From Candidatus Thiomargarita nelsonii (GTDB lineage: Bacteria; Pseudomonadota; Gammaproteobacteria; Beggiatoales; Beggiatoaceae): DNA of 64,000 nt. The position numbers and the translations under genes are program-made. The stretch is taken from assembly GCA_000785145.2 (NCBI GenBank), contig JSZA02000009.1, forward strand, positions 54,049-118,048. The letters are read 5' to 3'. Under the pieces are notes generated by a model that was given only the letters and a program-made list of their open reading frames with translations, made no database searches and was not told the DNA's origin. Shown in pieces: positions 32,730-42,225 of this stretch; the first letter of the stretch is position 1; each line of letters begins with the position of its first letter.

Positions 32730-32985
32730 TGGATGACCAGGCGGTGGTCAATGCCATTAAGTTAAGCATAAATACGTTTTTTTTGTAGGGTGGGTAGAGC
32801 GGAACGAAACCCACCAAATCGTTGAAATTTATAACAATGGTGGGTTGGGCGTCCCATAACGATGTTGCGCGGGCAACCACAAGGGATTGCCCCTACCCAC
32901 CCTACAAAAAACCTTAACTTAATGGCATTGAGGCGGTGGTGGTAAAGGCTGATGGTAAATTATTATTTTTTGATTTTCCTGATGC
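32730..32985 (+). pseudogene. Small gene interrupted by a MITE
   Basis: ATG at 32730 with RBS GAGGAAG encodes MDDQAVV; the MITE 32750-32930 follows, and removing it with one 10-bp duplication continues the frame as VKADGKLLFFDFPDAI and stop. The 3' end (GATGCCATTTAGTTAAA) resembles a degenerate MITE end, so the gene is probably also truncated there. Product not recognised; an antitoxin-like regulator is a guess from the operator-like promoter. Confidence 0.5.
32750..32930. mobile_element. MITE copy 2 (181 bp)
   Basis: Ends CAATGCCATTAAGTTAAG / CTTAACTTAATGGCATTG, target duplication AGGCGGTGGT at 32740-32749 and 32931-32940. Interior is the GTAGGGTGGGTAGAGCGG ... CTACCCACCCTAC palindrome with a GGCAACCACAAGGGATTGCC block. 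Confidence 0.93.
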
Positions 32986-32998
32986 CATTTAGTTAAAT

Positions 32999-33590
32999 TA
33001 AACGGATAGATATCAAAGACATAATATTACAGCCAGAGCCACAACAACAAACAACCACGGAGAAAAAACAACCCGAAATCCTAGCCGAAAAGATTGCTGG
33101 ACAAGCACAACCGATTAACCCAGAAAAAACAGAAGAAAAAGGATCAAATTTTCAAGAATTGTTCAACAGGTGGACTAATAGCTTAGAAAAATGGGTACTA
33201 AACTATAATCCAAACAGACAAATAGAACTATTCTCAGGTGCCGGCATGAAAAAAGTGAATTGGGTAGGATTAATGGGTTGGACAATCGGCTTACTGATAC
33301 TGCTCATGCTGACTTATATTGGCATAACCCAATGGCGATTTATCCAAAAGCCAAAACCAATCAACAAGGCATGGCAAACGTTTACCCGACATTTAGCCAA
33401 ATTAGGGCAATCGACATCAGAGACAGAATGCCCGTCAAACTTTCAACAACGTATTAGTCAACAAAATCCTGACATAGCGACTGGAACAGGCAGCATTATA
33501 AAATACTATTTGGATTTGCGCTATGGCAAAAAAGTTGGAAAAGTTAAAGAATTTGAAGGATTGGTTAAACGGTTTATAGCGATGACATAA
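32999..33590 (+). pseudogene. TgpA-type transglutaminase, C-terminal fragment
   Basis: An open frame of about 197 codons without a normal start. It reads like the C-terminus of the membrane transglutaminase TgpA (DUF3488/DUF4129): RWTNSLEKWVLNYNPNRQIE, then a transmembrane helix (VGLMGWTIGLLILLMLTYIG) and a DUF4129-like tail (FTRHLAKLGQ...EFEGLVKRF). The full protein is about 650 aa; the N-terminal membrane and catalytic parts are missing. Upstream DNA is MITE-like, so truncation by element activity is likely. Confidence 0.65.
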
Positions 33591-33680
33591 CGCAGGCTCA
33601 TCGTTAGACACAAGCCCATTGACGCTCGTGCGTTGGACGCACCCTACAAATATACTTTTATTTGGCTCTCTCAAGTTTGC

Positions 33681-33860
33681 CTCTCGTTCCGCCGCGAAGC
33701 AAAAATGCCATATCGTGTCGCGACAAAACCATACATGTAGGGTGGATATCGTTGCGCGTATCCACCTGATTAATATATAAATATCGGTGGATACGCCCTC
33801 TATTTATCCACACGACATAGTCGGCACGATATGGCATTTTTGCTTCGCGGCGGAACGAGG
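33681..33860. mobile_element. Long inverted-repeat element with ATGCCATATCGTG arms
   Basis: Arms CTCGTTCCGCCGCGAAGCAA + AAATGCCATATCGTG and their inverse enclose a GTAGGGTGGATATCG / CGGTGGATAC interior. The arm is related to, but distinct from, the MITE end (ATGCCATTAAGTTAAG). A single left-type arm, CAATGCCATATCGTG, occurs at 28208. No target duplication identified. Confidence 0.65.
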
Positions 33861-33904
33861 ATATACCCAAGTCACTAATTTACTCGTTTTATATTTTTTC
33901 TTCA

Positions 33905-34145
33905 TGGGAATATTAATCTCTTCTCATTAACGGCATTATTTCTATTCATAATGGCCTTTATATTCATAGGAAAAGGCATATTAGAACTCCAAATCAGTGG
34001 CTGGCTCAGTTCAACGCCACTAGAACAGATACCGCAAATTACATGGCTAGGTATTTTTTCCACCTTAGAATCCATCGGCGCACAAATGCTAGTAGTGGGC
34101 TTAGGGATATTTGCAATCTTAATGTTGCGTAAAAATAACGCATAA
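33905..34145 (+). pseudogene. FTR1-family iron permease, C-terminal fragment
   Basis: About 80 codons read NLFSLTALFLFIMAFIFIGK, GILELQISGWLSS, then ITWLGIFSTLESIGAQMLVV. This matches the C-terminal two helices of FTR1/EfeU-type permeases (G-[KR]-G-...LQ..GWL; WLG[IL][FY]PTLET). The upstream part is absent, replaced by the inverted-repeat element at 33681-33860. Moderately confident family call from short sequence. Confidence 0.5.
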
Positions 34146-34146
34146 A

Positions 34147-34200
34147 CTCGGAGTCCAAAATTTATTTTGGACATTCGGAGTCCAAAATTTATTTTGGATT
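34147..34200. repeat. Two direct copies of GGAGTCCAAAATTTATTTTG
   Basis: Copies begin at 34150 and 34177. They lie exactly where the start codon and signal-peptide start of the next gene should be, and contribute codons to its frame. Confidence 0.85.
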
Positions 34201-34758
34201 ATTCTTTTAGTCTTACTATTAATACCTATTCAAACCCAAGCAGACTTATATGGATACAAAGATCAACAGGGCAATATAGTGATAAGCTACAAACGCCTCA
34301 AAGGCTATAAACAGATCAAACACATTCAGAGCAGCAAACCCTCAAAAAAATCGAACTTATATCTTTCCAAATACCGAAAGATTATTGAAAAAGCTGCCAA
34401 AAACTATGGCATTGAGACATCCCTGATACGAGCCATTATCCATGTAGAAAGTCACTTCAACCCAAAAGCCGTTTCCCCAAAAGGCGCCGCTGGATTAATG
34501 CAACTGATGCCAGCAACCGCAAAACACTATGGCGTGACAAATGTATTTGATCCAAGCCAAAATATCAATGCTGGCGTAAAGTACTTGCAAAAACTGATGA
34601 GACGGTACAAAAAATCTCAATTACAGTTGGTATTAGCCGCCTATAATGCGGGAGAAAAGGCGGTAGCAAAATATCAAGGGGTACCGCCTTATCGTGAAAC
34701 TTTGAATTATATAAGCAAAGTGCAGAAATTACAGCATCGTTATAGCCTCGAACCTTAA
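34186..34758 (+). CDS. Lytic transglycosylase (SLT family), start displaced
   Basis: Peptidoglycan-cleaving transglycosylase, about 190 aa. A signal-peptide-like stretch (WIILLVLLLIPIQTQA) and DUF4124-like ADLYGYKDQQGNIVIS precede the SLT domain: ETSLIRAIIHVESHFNPKAV (catalytic Glu in ESHF), SPKGAAGLMQLMPATAKHYG, NAGVKYLQKLM, LVLAAYNAGEKAV. No standard start codon is in frame before the signal sequence because repeats occupy it; GTG at 34279 would give a protein lacking export. Either a rare start is used or the gene is newly broken. Convergent with comEC (4-bp overlap). Confidence 0.75.
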   Translation, partial: NLFWIILLVLLLIPIQTQADLYGYKDQQGNIVISYKRLKGYKQIKHIQSSKPSKKSNLYLSKYRKIIEKAAKNYGIETSLIRAIIHVESHFNPKAVSPKGAAGLMQLMPATAKHYGVTNVFDPSQNINAGVKYLQKLMRRYKKSQLQLVLAAYNAGEKAVAKYQGVPPYRETLNYISKVQKLQHRYSLEP

Positions 34759-37007
34759 TCATGCCAATAGCGCCGCATTTCTTCACGGGCTAAAGAGGGC
34801 ACTGAAATGCCCGCCGCCGATAAACGAAAACTAATAGCCCCCGCCGACACCGTATCCCATACCGATATGTTACGACGACGATAACGCTGCACTATCTCTT
34901 TTTTGGGATGCCCAAAACGGTTCAAATAACCCGTTGAAAATAAAGCAATACTCGGATTTACCGCGTCAATAAATGACTCTGTAGAAGAAGTCTGGCTACC
35001 ATGATGGGGAACCACGAGAATGTCAGCCGCTAAATCGCTTCGATGGTGCCCCACCAAATAATATTCTGAAGTTTTTTCAATATCTCCCGTTAATAGCAGC
35101 GTACCTCCAGCACTAGTCACTTTTAATACGCAACTACGATCATTTCTTTTTTTAGTGACATAATTGGCGGGCGGATGTAAAATTTGAAAATCTACCCCAT
35201 CCCATCGCCAATATTGACCCGATTGGCACGATAACACTTCATCCACCACCAAATTTTCCAATACACTTTGCGCTCCGCCAATATGATCATTATCACCATG
35301 ACTAATCAAAAGTTTATCAAGCTGTTGAATCCCCCGCAAAAAAGGTACAACAACTGCCTTGCCGGTATTAAAACCGCTGCAAAACTTTGGTCCAGTGTCA
35401 TACACCAAGACATAATTTTCGGTGCGTATTACCGCCGCTAAACCTTGCCCCACATCTAATAAGGTAAACCAAACTTCGCCACGCTGAGGATGGGCGGGTG
35501 GTATGAAAAAAATAGGCAATATCCATAAAATACCTAACCAACGCGCTGGAAATCCACGCGGCAATAATAAAATAGCCACGCCCACCATAGCTGTGAAAAC
35601 TGTCCACAGGGGCGGAGTGTGTTGTTGCCATACGCCCCATTCAAAACGGGCTAACCAATCTATAAAAACCCACAAAGCATCAAAAACGCTTGCAGCGAAC
35701 TGCAATAAGGTGCTGCCCAAGGTGGGCAAAACTAAAATCAAAGCTGTACCTAACAAAGTCAGCGGGGCAATGACAAAACTAACCCAAGCAATGGCAACTA
35801 TATTAGCTAAGAAGGAAGTCAAAGGAATATAACCAAAAATAGCCAAAACAATGGGAAACAGACCTAATGTGACTGCCCATTGCATTCGGAAAGTGCCTAC
35901 CCCCCACTTATTTAAAGGAGAAAGTCCCGTCTTACGTTGACTGGCATATAAAATTGCAGCAACGGCACCAAAAGTCAGCCAAAATCCCGCTGACAAAACG
36001 GATAATGGATTCCATAATAATACGAACAATAAGGCTAAAGCTAAAAGATGTGAAACCGCCATTCGGCGGGCAAAGATAATCCCAGACACTGCCACTGTTA
36101 CCATAATAAAGGCGCGTTGTGTGGGCAAAGAAAATCCAGCCATTAATGCATAATAAAAAGCAGCTAATAAACTCAATAAAGCGGCAAACTGGGGTGCTGG
36201 CAACCAATACATTATTTTATTTAGGCGTAGCCCACGACGGATTACCCAAAAAAACGCCATAGCAAATAAGGCAATCAATCCAATATGTAATCCCGAAATC
36301 GCTATCAAATGGGCAGTGCCAGTCCGTTCTAAAACGGTTCTCTGCTCTTGAGATACCCATTGTCGCTCGCCCACTGCCAAGGCAATGAGGATACCCGTAC
36401 TTGGCAACTCGCCTAAGCTATGCTGTATCGCTTTTGCTAAACGATAACGCCAATTATCTATGTTAAACTCCAAAGGCTGACTTAACAGGCTGGCATTATC
36501 TTGCACTGTTCCCGTTGTTATAATTCCATTATGAAACAACCATTTAGAGTAGTCAAATAGGCCATGATTGAGCATCCCATGCGCTCGTTTTAAGCGTACC
36601 GTTAATTGCCACTGTTGTCCCGGGCGTAAGGATTGTTCGCTAAGCCAAAACAAACGTAAATGACCGGGATTAGGCAATTTTTCAGAAGGCAGAGGCGCAA
36701 AATTAAACCGCCAACCGCATGAATTATCCTGATATTGCACTTGCCTTGGCAATCCAATAATGGTACCCGTAATGGTAATTGACTGACCTTCAATATCTTT
36801 GGGTAACTTTTGTGCCAATATGATATCGGCACGCCACACCGCCCACAAGAATCCCAATAATAAGAAAAATAACAAACGAAAACGTGGTAATACCCAAACG
36901 AGGATAATTAAGGGAAAAATTAGGACAGTCCAACGAGTATCAGGTAAAAACTTCAAAGTTTGGCAAATGAGTATGCCAAGAAGAAAAGCAAGTGCAGCTA
37001 AACGCAT
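34755..37007 (-). CDS. comEC: DNA-uptake channel protein ComEC/Rec2
   Basis: 750-aa competence protein that carries single-stranded DNA across the inner membrane. Order: N-terminal membrane helices and DUF4131, the Competence domain (GTAHLIAISGLHIGLIAL, RAFIMVTVAV), then a metallo-beta-lactamase-like domain (LDVGQGLAAVI, YDTGPKF, LISHGDNDHIGG, VLVVPHHGS-like ILVVPHHGSQTSS). All motifs and full length are present, so uptake is plausible given the type IV pilus genes elsewhere in the window. Start ATG as annotated. Confidence 0.94.
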   Translation of the reverse strand: MRLAALAFLLGILICQTLKFLPDTRWTVLIFPLIILVWVLPRFRLLFFLLLGFLWAVWRADIILAQKLPKDIEGQSITITGTIIGLPRQVQYQDNSCGWRFNFAPLPSEKLPNPGHLRLFWLSEQSLRPGQQWQLTVRLKRAHGMLNHGLFDYSKWLFHNGIITTGTVQDNASLLSQPLEFNIDNWRYRLAKAIQHSLGELPSTGILIALAVGERQWVSQEQRTVLERTGTAHLIAISGLHIGLIALFAMAFFWVIRRGLRLNKIMYWLPAPQFAALLSLLAAFYYALMAGFSLPTQRAFIMVTVAVSGIIFARRMAVSHLLALALLFVLLWNPLSVLSAGFWLTFGAVAAILYASQRKTGLSPLNKWGVGTFRMQWAVTLGLFPIVLAIFGYIPLTSFLANIVAIAWVSFVIAPLTLLGTALILVLPTLGSTLLQFAASVFDALWVFIDWLARFEWGVWQQHTPPLWTVFTAMVGVAILLLPRGFPARWLGILWILPIFFIPPAHPQRGEVWFTLLDVGQGLAAVIRTENYVLVYDTGPKFCSGFNTGKAVVVPFLRGIQQLDKLLISHGDNDHIGGAQSVLENLVVDEVLSCQSGQYWRWDGVDFQILHPPANYVTKKRNDRSCVLKVTSAGGTLLLTGDIEKTSEYYLVGHHRSDLAADILVVPHHGSQTSSTESFIDAVNPSIALFSTGYLNRFGHPKKEIVQRYRRRNISVWDTVSAGAISFRLSAAGISVPSLAREEMRRYWHD

Positions 37008-37203
37008 GAATAGATGATAAGTAGCTCAAAAAAAGTATTTTAACATTCTTTCAAAGAAATCCTATTTCTTGAAGAAATAGGATTTCTATAACTCGATGTT
37101 CAAGCAAGTGTAGGGTGCGTCCCACGCACCAATATTTCTCGTTCCGCCGCGAAGCAAAAATGCCATTAAGTTAAGGAAAATCCATACAATGTCGGAGGGT
37201 GGA
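37008..37203. repeat. Repeat-filled gap with a left MITE end
   Basis: AAATCCTATTTC hairpin at 37056-37084, a GTAGGGTGCGTCCCACGCAC copy near 37109-37130, and an isolated MITE left end AATGCCATTAAGTTAAGG at 37160. The right MITE end is absent, so this copy is truncated. Confidence 0.65.
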
Positions 37204-37645
37204 TTAAGCTGTTAGCACTTGGTTAGTAGAAACGCTAACTACCCCAGGCGCTTGGGATAATTGCTTGGCCACATTCTGTGTAATCGGTAGTATGTTAAAA
37301 ACAGTCGGCTCTCCAATCTCAGAAACTTCATCGCGTAAACCTTGTTTACTGGACTGGAATTGGGGCATACAAACTTTGATTATCTGTGTTACGTTCCAGA
37401 CTAGAAAAAATATCTACCCCATAACCTACTATATAAACCCTATAGCAACCATAGGGAATATATCAAGCGCATCTAGGGTAAAGGTAGCATTTTCTTCACG
37501 CAACGATGGTTGAGCAACCAAGTGCCGAAAGGACGGCATTAGTCTGTTCAGCCGCTGCTAACTGAATGGCTCGCTTTGGTTCGCTGGAGGTGTTGGTTAT
37601 TATACCATTATAATGTTTTTTGCGTCGTGCTATGAATTCTGACAT
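37204..37645 (-). pseudogene. Multiply frameshifted remnant of an unknown gene
   Basis: Read on the minus strand from ATG 37645: MSEFIARRKKHYNGIITNTS ... AEQTNAVLSALG, then after a frameshift VAQPSLREENATFTLDALDI, after another VYIVGYGVDIFSSLERNTDN ... APIPVQ, and after a third SSKQGLRDEVSEIGEPTVFN ... PGVVSVSTNQVLTA and stop. The pieces lie in order and give about 150 residues of plausible protein. No family recognised. Possible sequencing errors cannot be excluded, but three within 450 bp favour decay. Confidence 0.5.
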
Positions 37646-38036
37646 TTTATACAAAAACTTGTATGTAAATAGATAGACACACGCTGGACACACAAAAAAA
37701 TACACATTTTGAAATACTTTTAGCTCTAGCAAAAATCATTCCAAATAGTTTTGATGTAGGGTGCGTCCTACGCAAACACCTTTTGAGCGAGCGTCAAGGT
37801 GCGTAGCCCTACAATTTATGGGCCTGTCGGAGTCCAAGATTTATCTTGGACTGTTTTCAGTATAGCACTTATTTTGCCGTAGTGGAGTCTATGTAGGAAT
37901 AGGGAGTCGAGTTGCCTTGTGCTGGTCTATTTCCAGCCTTCGCCTCGCCATATATGGAAACCGGCATTGCGCTAGAGCAAGCGCAACCCCAATGCCCTCA
38001 CAATAACAAAAATAATCTATTAAGAACAGGAAGATA
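37646..38036. other. Intergenic, no gene seen
   Basis: GTAGGGTGCGTCCTACGCA and an AGTCCAAGATTTATCTTGGA copy (37830-37851) lie here; otherwise no coding pattern. Confidence 0.5.
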
Positions 38037-38322
38037 GAATAAAAAAAACGAGAATCATGTACCGCCAAATGAAAAAAAATTAGCTCTTTCTTTATTTAAA
38101 TGGCATAATAGCCATCTAAGTCATCACTCCAAAGGATGTGCAATCAGTGAGCGAAAAGAATACCTAGACAACCCCGATTTCATGCGAAAGCATTCAGAAT
38201 TTTTACATTTTTCGGAAAATACCAGAGCCGTTTTTTTACAAGCCTTAGAATTCCACGAACTTTCCAAGGCACAAGAACTCTATAAAAAAGCCGTAGAAAT
38301 CTCCATGATCCGCTGTGAAGGT

Positions 38323-38477
38323 CAATGCCATTAAGTTAAGGATTTTTTGTAGGGTGGGTAGGGGCAATCCCTTGTGGTTGCCCGCGCAACATCGTTATGG
38401 GACGCCCAACCCACCATTGTTATAAATTTCAACGAGTTGGTGGGTTTCGAACCGCTCTACCCACCCTACAAAAAAAA
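38323..38477. mobile_element. MITE copy 3, right end missing
   Basis: Left end CAATGCCATTAAGTTAAG and a full GTAGGGTGGGTAGGGGCAAT ... CTACCCACCCTACA interior, but no CTTAACTTAATGGCATTG end. It replaces or interrupts the upstream part of the Zeta-like gene. Confidence 0.8.
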
Positions 38478-38966
38478 GTAGTCAGATTGATAAGAATTGC
38501 ACAAAAAAGAAAACCAATCCAATACGATAAAAATGATACCTCTAGTACATATCAAGAGCAGAATGGCACCTACAATGCCGACAAAAAACAAAAACGACTA
38601 CATCCAGAAACCAAAGAAGAAACATACATGACACGCAAAAATTTTTGAAGGGGAAAGAAAAACCATCATCTGGAGTCATCGTCTTTCTCGCTACCGGCGG
38701 ACTCCCCTGCGCCGGAAAAGGGACTGCCCTACAAGATGCCATAAAAGAAATGATAGAAATACCACCCCAAGAAAAGAATCCAGAAAAACACTACGTTACC
38801 GTTGATCCTGATGCCGTCAAACCCTATTTACCAGAATACTACAATGAAGACGGTACAGTAAACGGCAACCGCGTTCATCGGGAAAGCGGTGATATAGCTG
38901 ATCTGATTCGACAAAGAGCCTTAAAAGAAGGATATTCTATACTGTACGATGCCTCCATGCGAGACT

Positions 38967-39162
38967 CAATGCCATTAAGTTAAGAGATATTGTAGGGTGG
39001 GTAGGGGCAATCCCTTGTGGTTGCCCGCGCAACATCGTTATGGGACGCCCAACCCACCTTTGTTATAAATTTACGCCCGGATCTTCGTTTCAAAGGTTTG
39101 GTGGGTTTCGATCCGCTCTACCCTAGATCCCTCCTAACGTCGGGACAGGCTTAATGGCATTG
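38967..39162. mobile_element. MITE copy 4 (196 bp) in the Zeta-like gene
   Basis: Target duplication ATGCGAGACT at 38957-38966 and 39163-39172. Right end ...GGCTTAATGGCATTG is slightly degenerate. Removal of the element plus one duplication joins DASMRD to YPDYRWYN in frame. Confidence 0.93.
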
Positions 39163-39760
39163 ATGCGAGACTACCCTGATTATCGTTGGTATAATCAAAT
39201 ATTCTGGACACGAACCAAAAGTGGCTTTTGTGTATGATGGCGGCGTATCGAAATTCTATTATTCGAGATAGAGCCTTACCAGCAGCCAATTATTTATATT
39301 TTATGCAGGCATACGATACTTTCTATCATTTAGCTGAGAAGCAAAAAGTGTACGCTACCATGTATGACAATAGTAAACCAGCAGAAAAAACTTCTGAAAA
39401 GATTGTTATATACAAAGATGGAAAAGCAACTCACATAAATAATAAATCTATTAGGAAATTAACCCTGAAGCAAGGGATAAATATTTAGCTCAACCGGAAG
39501 TGCGAGAGCAAGAAATGCAAAATATACAAAAATCTATGGATTTTAAAATTAAATCCTATAGAGAATATTTAGCGAATCAGGGATTACCATCCGATCAAAT
39601 CAGGAAAGAACTCTTTGACATATTTGGCGACGAATTAATTCCTATTATGAGCTTCGTCAAAAAAGAACTCGGTATTAAAACAGATGCCTCAAAAACTGAG
39701 GTGGAAAAACAGATTCAAAAAGTATTAGGAAAAAATTTTCATTTTCCAGCTACTTCATAA

Positions 39761-40033
39761 AATGATAAGCTGGTTTTAGCGTAGAGCAATATCAATAAAA
39801 GTAAACCAAGGCTTATTTGAACAATGGTATAAATCCTGCCTTGCGTATTTTGAGGTGAAAATAACAGGATAAGTCAAAATATTGCCGTGAGCAAAATAGG
39901 GCGCGTATCGGTTTTGACTTATCCCTGCTAACCTTAAAAATACTCAACAAAAAATAGGGTTCGAGCCTTTTTAAGGTGATTTACTTCGTATCAAAAATGA
40001 GGGTAAAAAATAAAATGGATTGTCCAAGCTGAT
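39761..40033. repeat. Gap with dispersed repeat shared with 42017 and 52565
   Basis: GGCTTATTTGAACAATGGTA and TAAATCCTGCC at 39810-39840 recur at 42017-42048; a second stretch (TTTTTAAGG..., AAAAATGAGG) resembles 52576-52640. No gene seen. Confidence 0.55.
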
Positions 40034-40609
40034 TTATGAATTGGGCAATTGGCTCACTTTGACATCCGGCAATCTTTGCTCATCCATACTTTCAACGCGA
40101 ACATGGCTCGTAAGCCATCTTAGTTGTTGCTTGAAAACATTTGCTTTGAGGAAAGCCCTTGTTTTTTTTATCAAGGAAGGATGACTTGGTAAATCGCGCT
40201 CTAACCACAAAATGACTTTGATTTGCTTATCTTTATGACACAACAACTTTGCATAAGGTGCCCAATGTGCAGGAAAGCTTGAACTATGATATGCACCAAT
40301 GATACAGGCTACAGAATCGCGCACTTTTTGAGCCAGTTCTATAGGTAATGGTAATTCGCCTTTGATTAATTGACATTCGGGCAATTTACCTTTTAAAAGC
40401 CTATCCTTGTTTGCAATTCTGTGGCTTCTAAAATCTTTTACTTCAATAAAGTACAACGTCTTGTCATCCAATATGCCTATAAAATCAACCGCCTTGGTTT
40501 CAGAAAGTTTTCCTATACGTCCTCGATAATCCCGATGTTCGTCAAGTTTAAAAACACACCACCTTTCGCCAAACTCAAAGGCTAAGCTGCCTTCCTCAAT
40601 GCGTGTCAT
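40034..40609 (-). CDS. PD-(D/E)XK nuclease-like protein, partner of an AAA ATPase
   Basis: 191 aa. N-terminal EEGSLAFEFGERW is followed by the putative active site AVDFIGILDDKTLYFIEVKD, i.e. D ... E-x-K on adjacent strands, as in restriction-like endonucleases; R-x-R and basic helices follow. Its start lies inside the end of the ATPase gene (14-bp overlap), so the two are translationally coupled. Nuclease-plus-ABC-type-ATPase pairs are a recurrent anti-phage or DNA-repair architecture (compare OLD, Septu, PARIS), but this partner family is not one I can name. Confidence 0.65.
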   Translation of the reverse strand: MTRIEEGSLAFEFGERWCVFKLDEHRDYRGRIGKLSETKAVDFIGILDDKTLYFIEVKDFRSHRIANKDRLLKGKLPECQLIKGELPLPIELAQKVRDSVACIIGAYHSSSFPAHWAPYAKLLCHKDKQIKVILWLERDLPSHPSLIKKTRAFLKANVFKQQLRWLTSHVRVESMDEQRLPDVKVSQLPNS

Positions 40610-41675
40610 TTACATTACCCTTATAAAAAAGCTCACCTTCACGATCATATTGGGCGGCAAATTCTTCTAAAATCGGATTATGTTCTATATCGGCTAAAAT
40701 TTTCCCTTCTTCAACGATAATACCTGTTTGTCGATCGGGTTTGTGTAATGAAAAAAACTTGATGTCTACAGACTGAGCAGACGGATATTCTGCTAATAAA
40801 GACAGTTCGTGACTGAGCAGATAATCATGGGTGGCAATAAATATTTGCATACCAGTGGCAGCCAATTTTTGTAATACTTTTGCCACTTCTACAATTAATT
40901 TAGGATTGAGATTCGCCTCTGGTTCATCCCAAAATAAAATACTGTCTTTAGTTAAAGAACCATTTCTTAATAGATATAGTAAAGTACCTATTTTACGATA
41001 CCCATCAGCAACAAGATGTATATCTAAGTCACCTTCTGGTAAATCAAAATAAAATCGACCATTTTCTTGTCTGATAAGCTCATTGTCTTTACTATTGTTA
41101 CCTGCAATTATTTTTTGCAGAATTGCAATCAAGTTTTGAACATCAGCCAGTTTTTCTCGACGCAACGGTAAAGCATTTAAAGCTAAACTTAAATCATAAT
41201 AAGTTTCATCATAAGCTAACTCACGGTTTTCGTAAGCCGCGATGAATCCTTCATTTTTTGATAAAAACTCTTGTGCAGGTAAATAAATAGAGGGAGAAGG
41301 GTTGGGTAAATGCTCATATTGCATAAATAAACCGTCTGCACTTATTTGAAAATTAAAAGCTTTACGGGCATATTCCAAATTGACTTCCGCGATTCCAACC
41401 ATTGAACGAACCAATTTTTTATCATTGTTGACTTGAAAAACGTCATGCAATTTCAAATGAAGTCGTTCTTCATTTCTTTTGAGAGAGATTTTACGCTGAT
41501 GAGCATTTTCACAGACTTTAAGCATGGTATAGAGTATTTTCATCAGATGCGACTTGCCAGTTGCATTTTCTCCGATGAGAACATTGATATTCTGCGAAAA
41601 ATAGAATTTTGCTTTTTCAAATGCAGTAAACTGCTTGAGAGAAAGGCTTTGGACTTTTATTTCATGGTTTGACAT
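40596..41675 (-). CDS. AAA_21/AAA_15-type ABC-like ATPase
   Basis: 359-aa ATPase of the SMC/OLD-like group. Walker A is NVLIGENATGKSHLMKIL (~30-47); after a helical insertion comes LVADGYRKIGTLLYLLRNGS (signature-like region), Walker B ILFWDEPEANLNP and the H-loop IFIATHD. No fused TOPRIM domain, unlike OLD proteins; the effector is the separate nuclease-like protein encoded immediately downstream with a 14-bp overlap. Likely senses DNA or protein ligands and controls the nuclease. Start ATG 41675. Confidence 0.8.
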   Translation of the reverse strand: MSNHEIKVQSLSLKQFTAFEKAKFYFSQNINVLIGENATGKSHLMKILYTMLKVCENAHQRKISLKRNEERLHLKLHDVFQVNNDKKLVRSMVGIAEVNLEYARKAFNFQISADGLFMQYEHLPNPSPSIYLPAQEFLSKNEGFIAAYENRELAYDETYYDLSLALNALPLRREKLADVQNLIAILQKIIAGNNSKDNELIRQENGRFYFDLPEGDLDIHLVADGYRKIGTLLYLLRNGSLTKDSILFWDEPEANLNPKLIVEVAKVLQKLAATGMQIFIATHDYLLSHELSLLAEYPSAQSVDIKFFSLHKPDRQTGIIVEEGKILADIEHNPILEEFAAQYDREGELFYKGNVNDTH

Positions 41676-42225
41676 GAGTTGCTATTTCGTGTAGTTTAAC
41701 TAAGCAGGGCTACCAACTTGTCCAAGCGACTGACAATCGGCTCGCCTTAGTCATTGGAAATTCAAATTTTTGCATCAAAAAAAACCAGTGTAATACTTTC
41801 CTTTGGTGTAGATATGTCAGTTTTTCAATTATTCATTCTGGTCTAAAAATTTTTTAATGTCAAGAAAAAATTTAACCTCTCGAAAAAATAACAGTTTGTT
41901 AAGTTCCCTACGGGACGAATGGAGCGGATTTCCTCCCGTAGGGAACTTGCCGTCAAGAGCAAGTGTAGGGTGCGTCCTACGCACCCAAAGGCTCAAGTAA
42001 GTCCTACACTACCCGTTGCTTATTTGAACAATGGTATAAATCCTGCCAAGCGTAATTTGAGGTAAAAATAAACGACAGCCAATTTAACAGGAAAAGTCAA
42101 AATCATCGCAAAATAGTGGTTTTGACAAATCACTTCTTAAATGCAATTCCTGTAGTTATTGGTTTTGACTTTATCCCTAAAATAGTTGTACTATAATATA
42201 ACAAAACGCTCAAGATAGATAAATC
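41676..42225. other. Intergenic region with hairpins
   Basis: Inverted pair AAGTTCCCTACGGGA / TCCCGTAGGGAACTT at 41899-41952, a GTAGGGTGCGTCCTACGCAC copy at 41965-41984, and a repeat shared with 39810. No coding pattern between the divergent ATPase gene and the WD40-Ig-LRR gene. Confidence 0.6.

Larger units (their letters stand above)
38037..39760 (+). pseudogene. Zeta-toxin-like kinase gene broken by two MITEs and frameshifts
   Basis: Segments in order: NEKKLALSLFKWHNSHLSHH ... ELYKKAVEISMIRCE; a truncated MITE (38323); RIAQKRKPIQYDKND ... TYMTRKNF; a frameshift at a T-run near 38645; then the P-loop part GVIVFLATGGLPCAGKGTAL, HYVTVDPDAVKPYLPEY, HRESGDIADLIRQRA, ILYDASMRD; a MITE (38967-39162); YPDYRWYNQIFWTRTKSG; another frameshift near 39230; and RNSIIRDRALPAANYLYFMQ to the end, with a further break at 39488. 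Zeta toxins phosphorylate UDP-GlcNAc; this copy also has the HRE and RxR-type motifs. Clearly non-functional as it stands. Confidence 0.7.
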
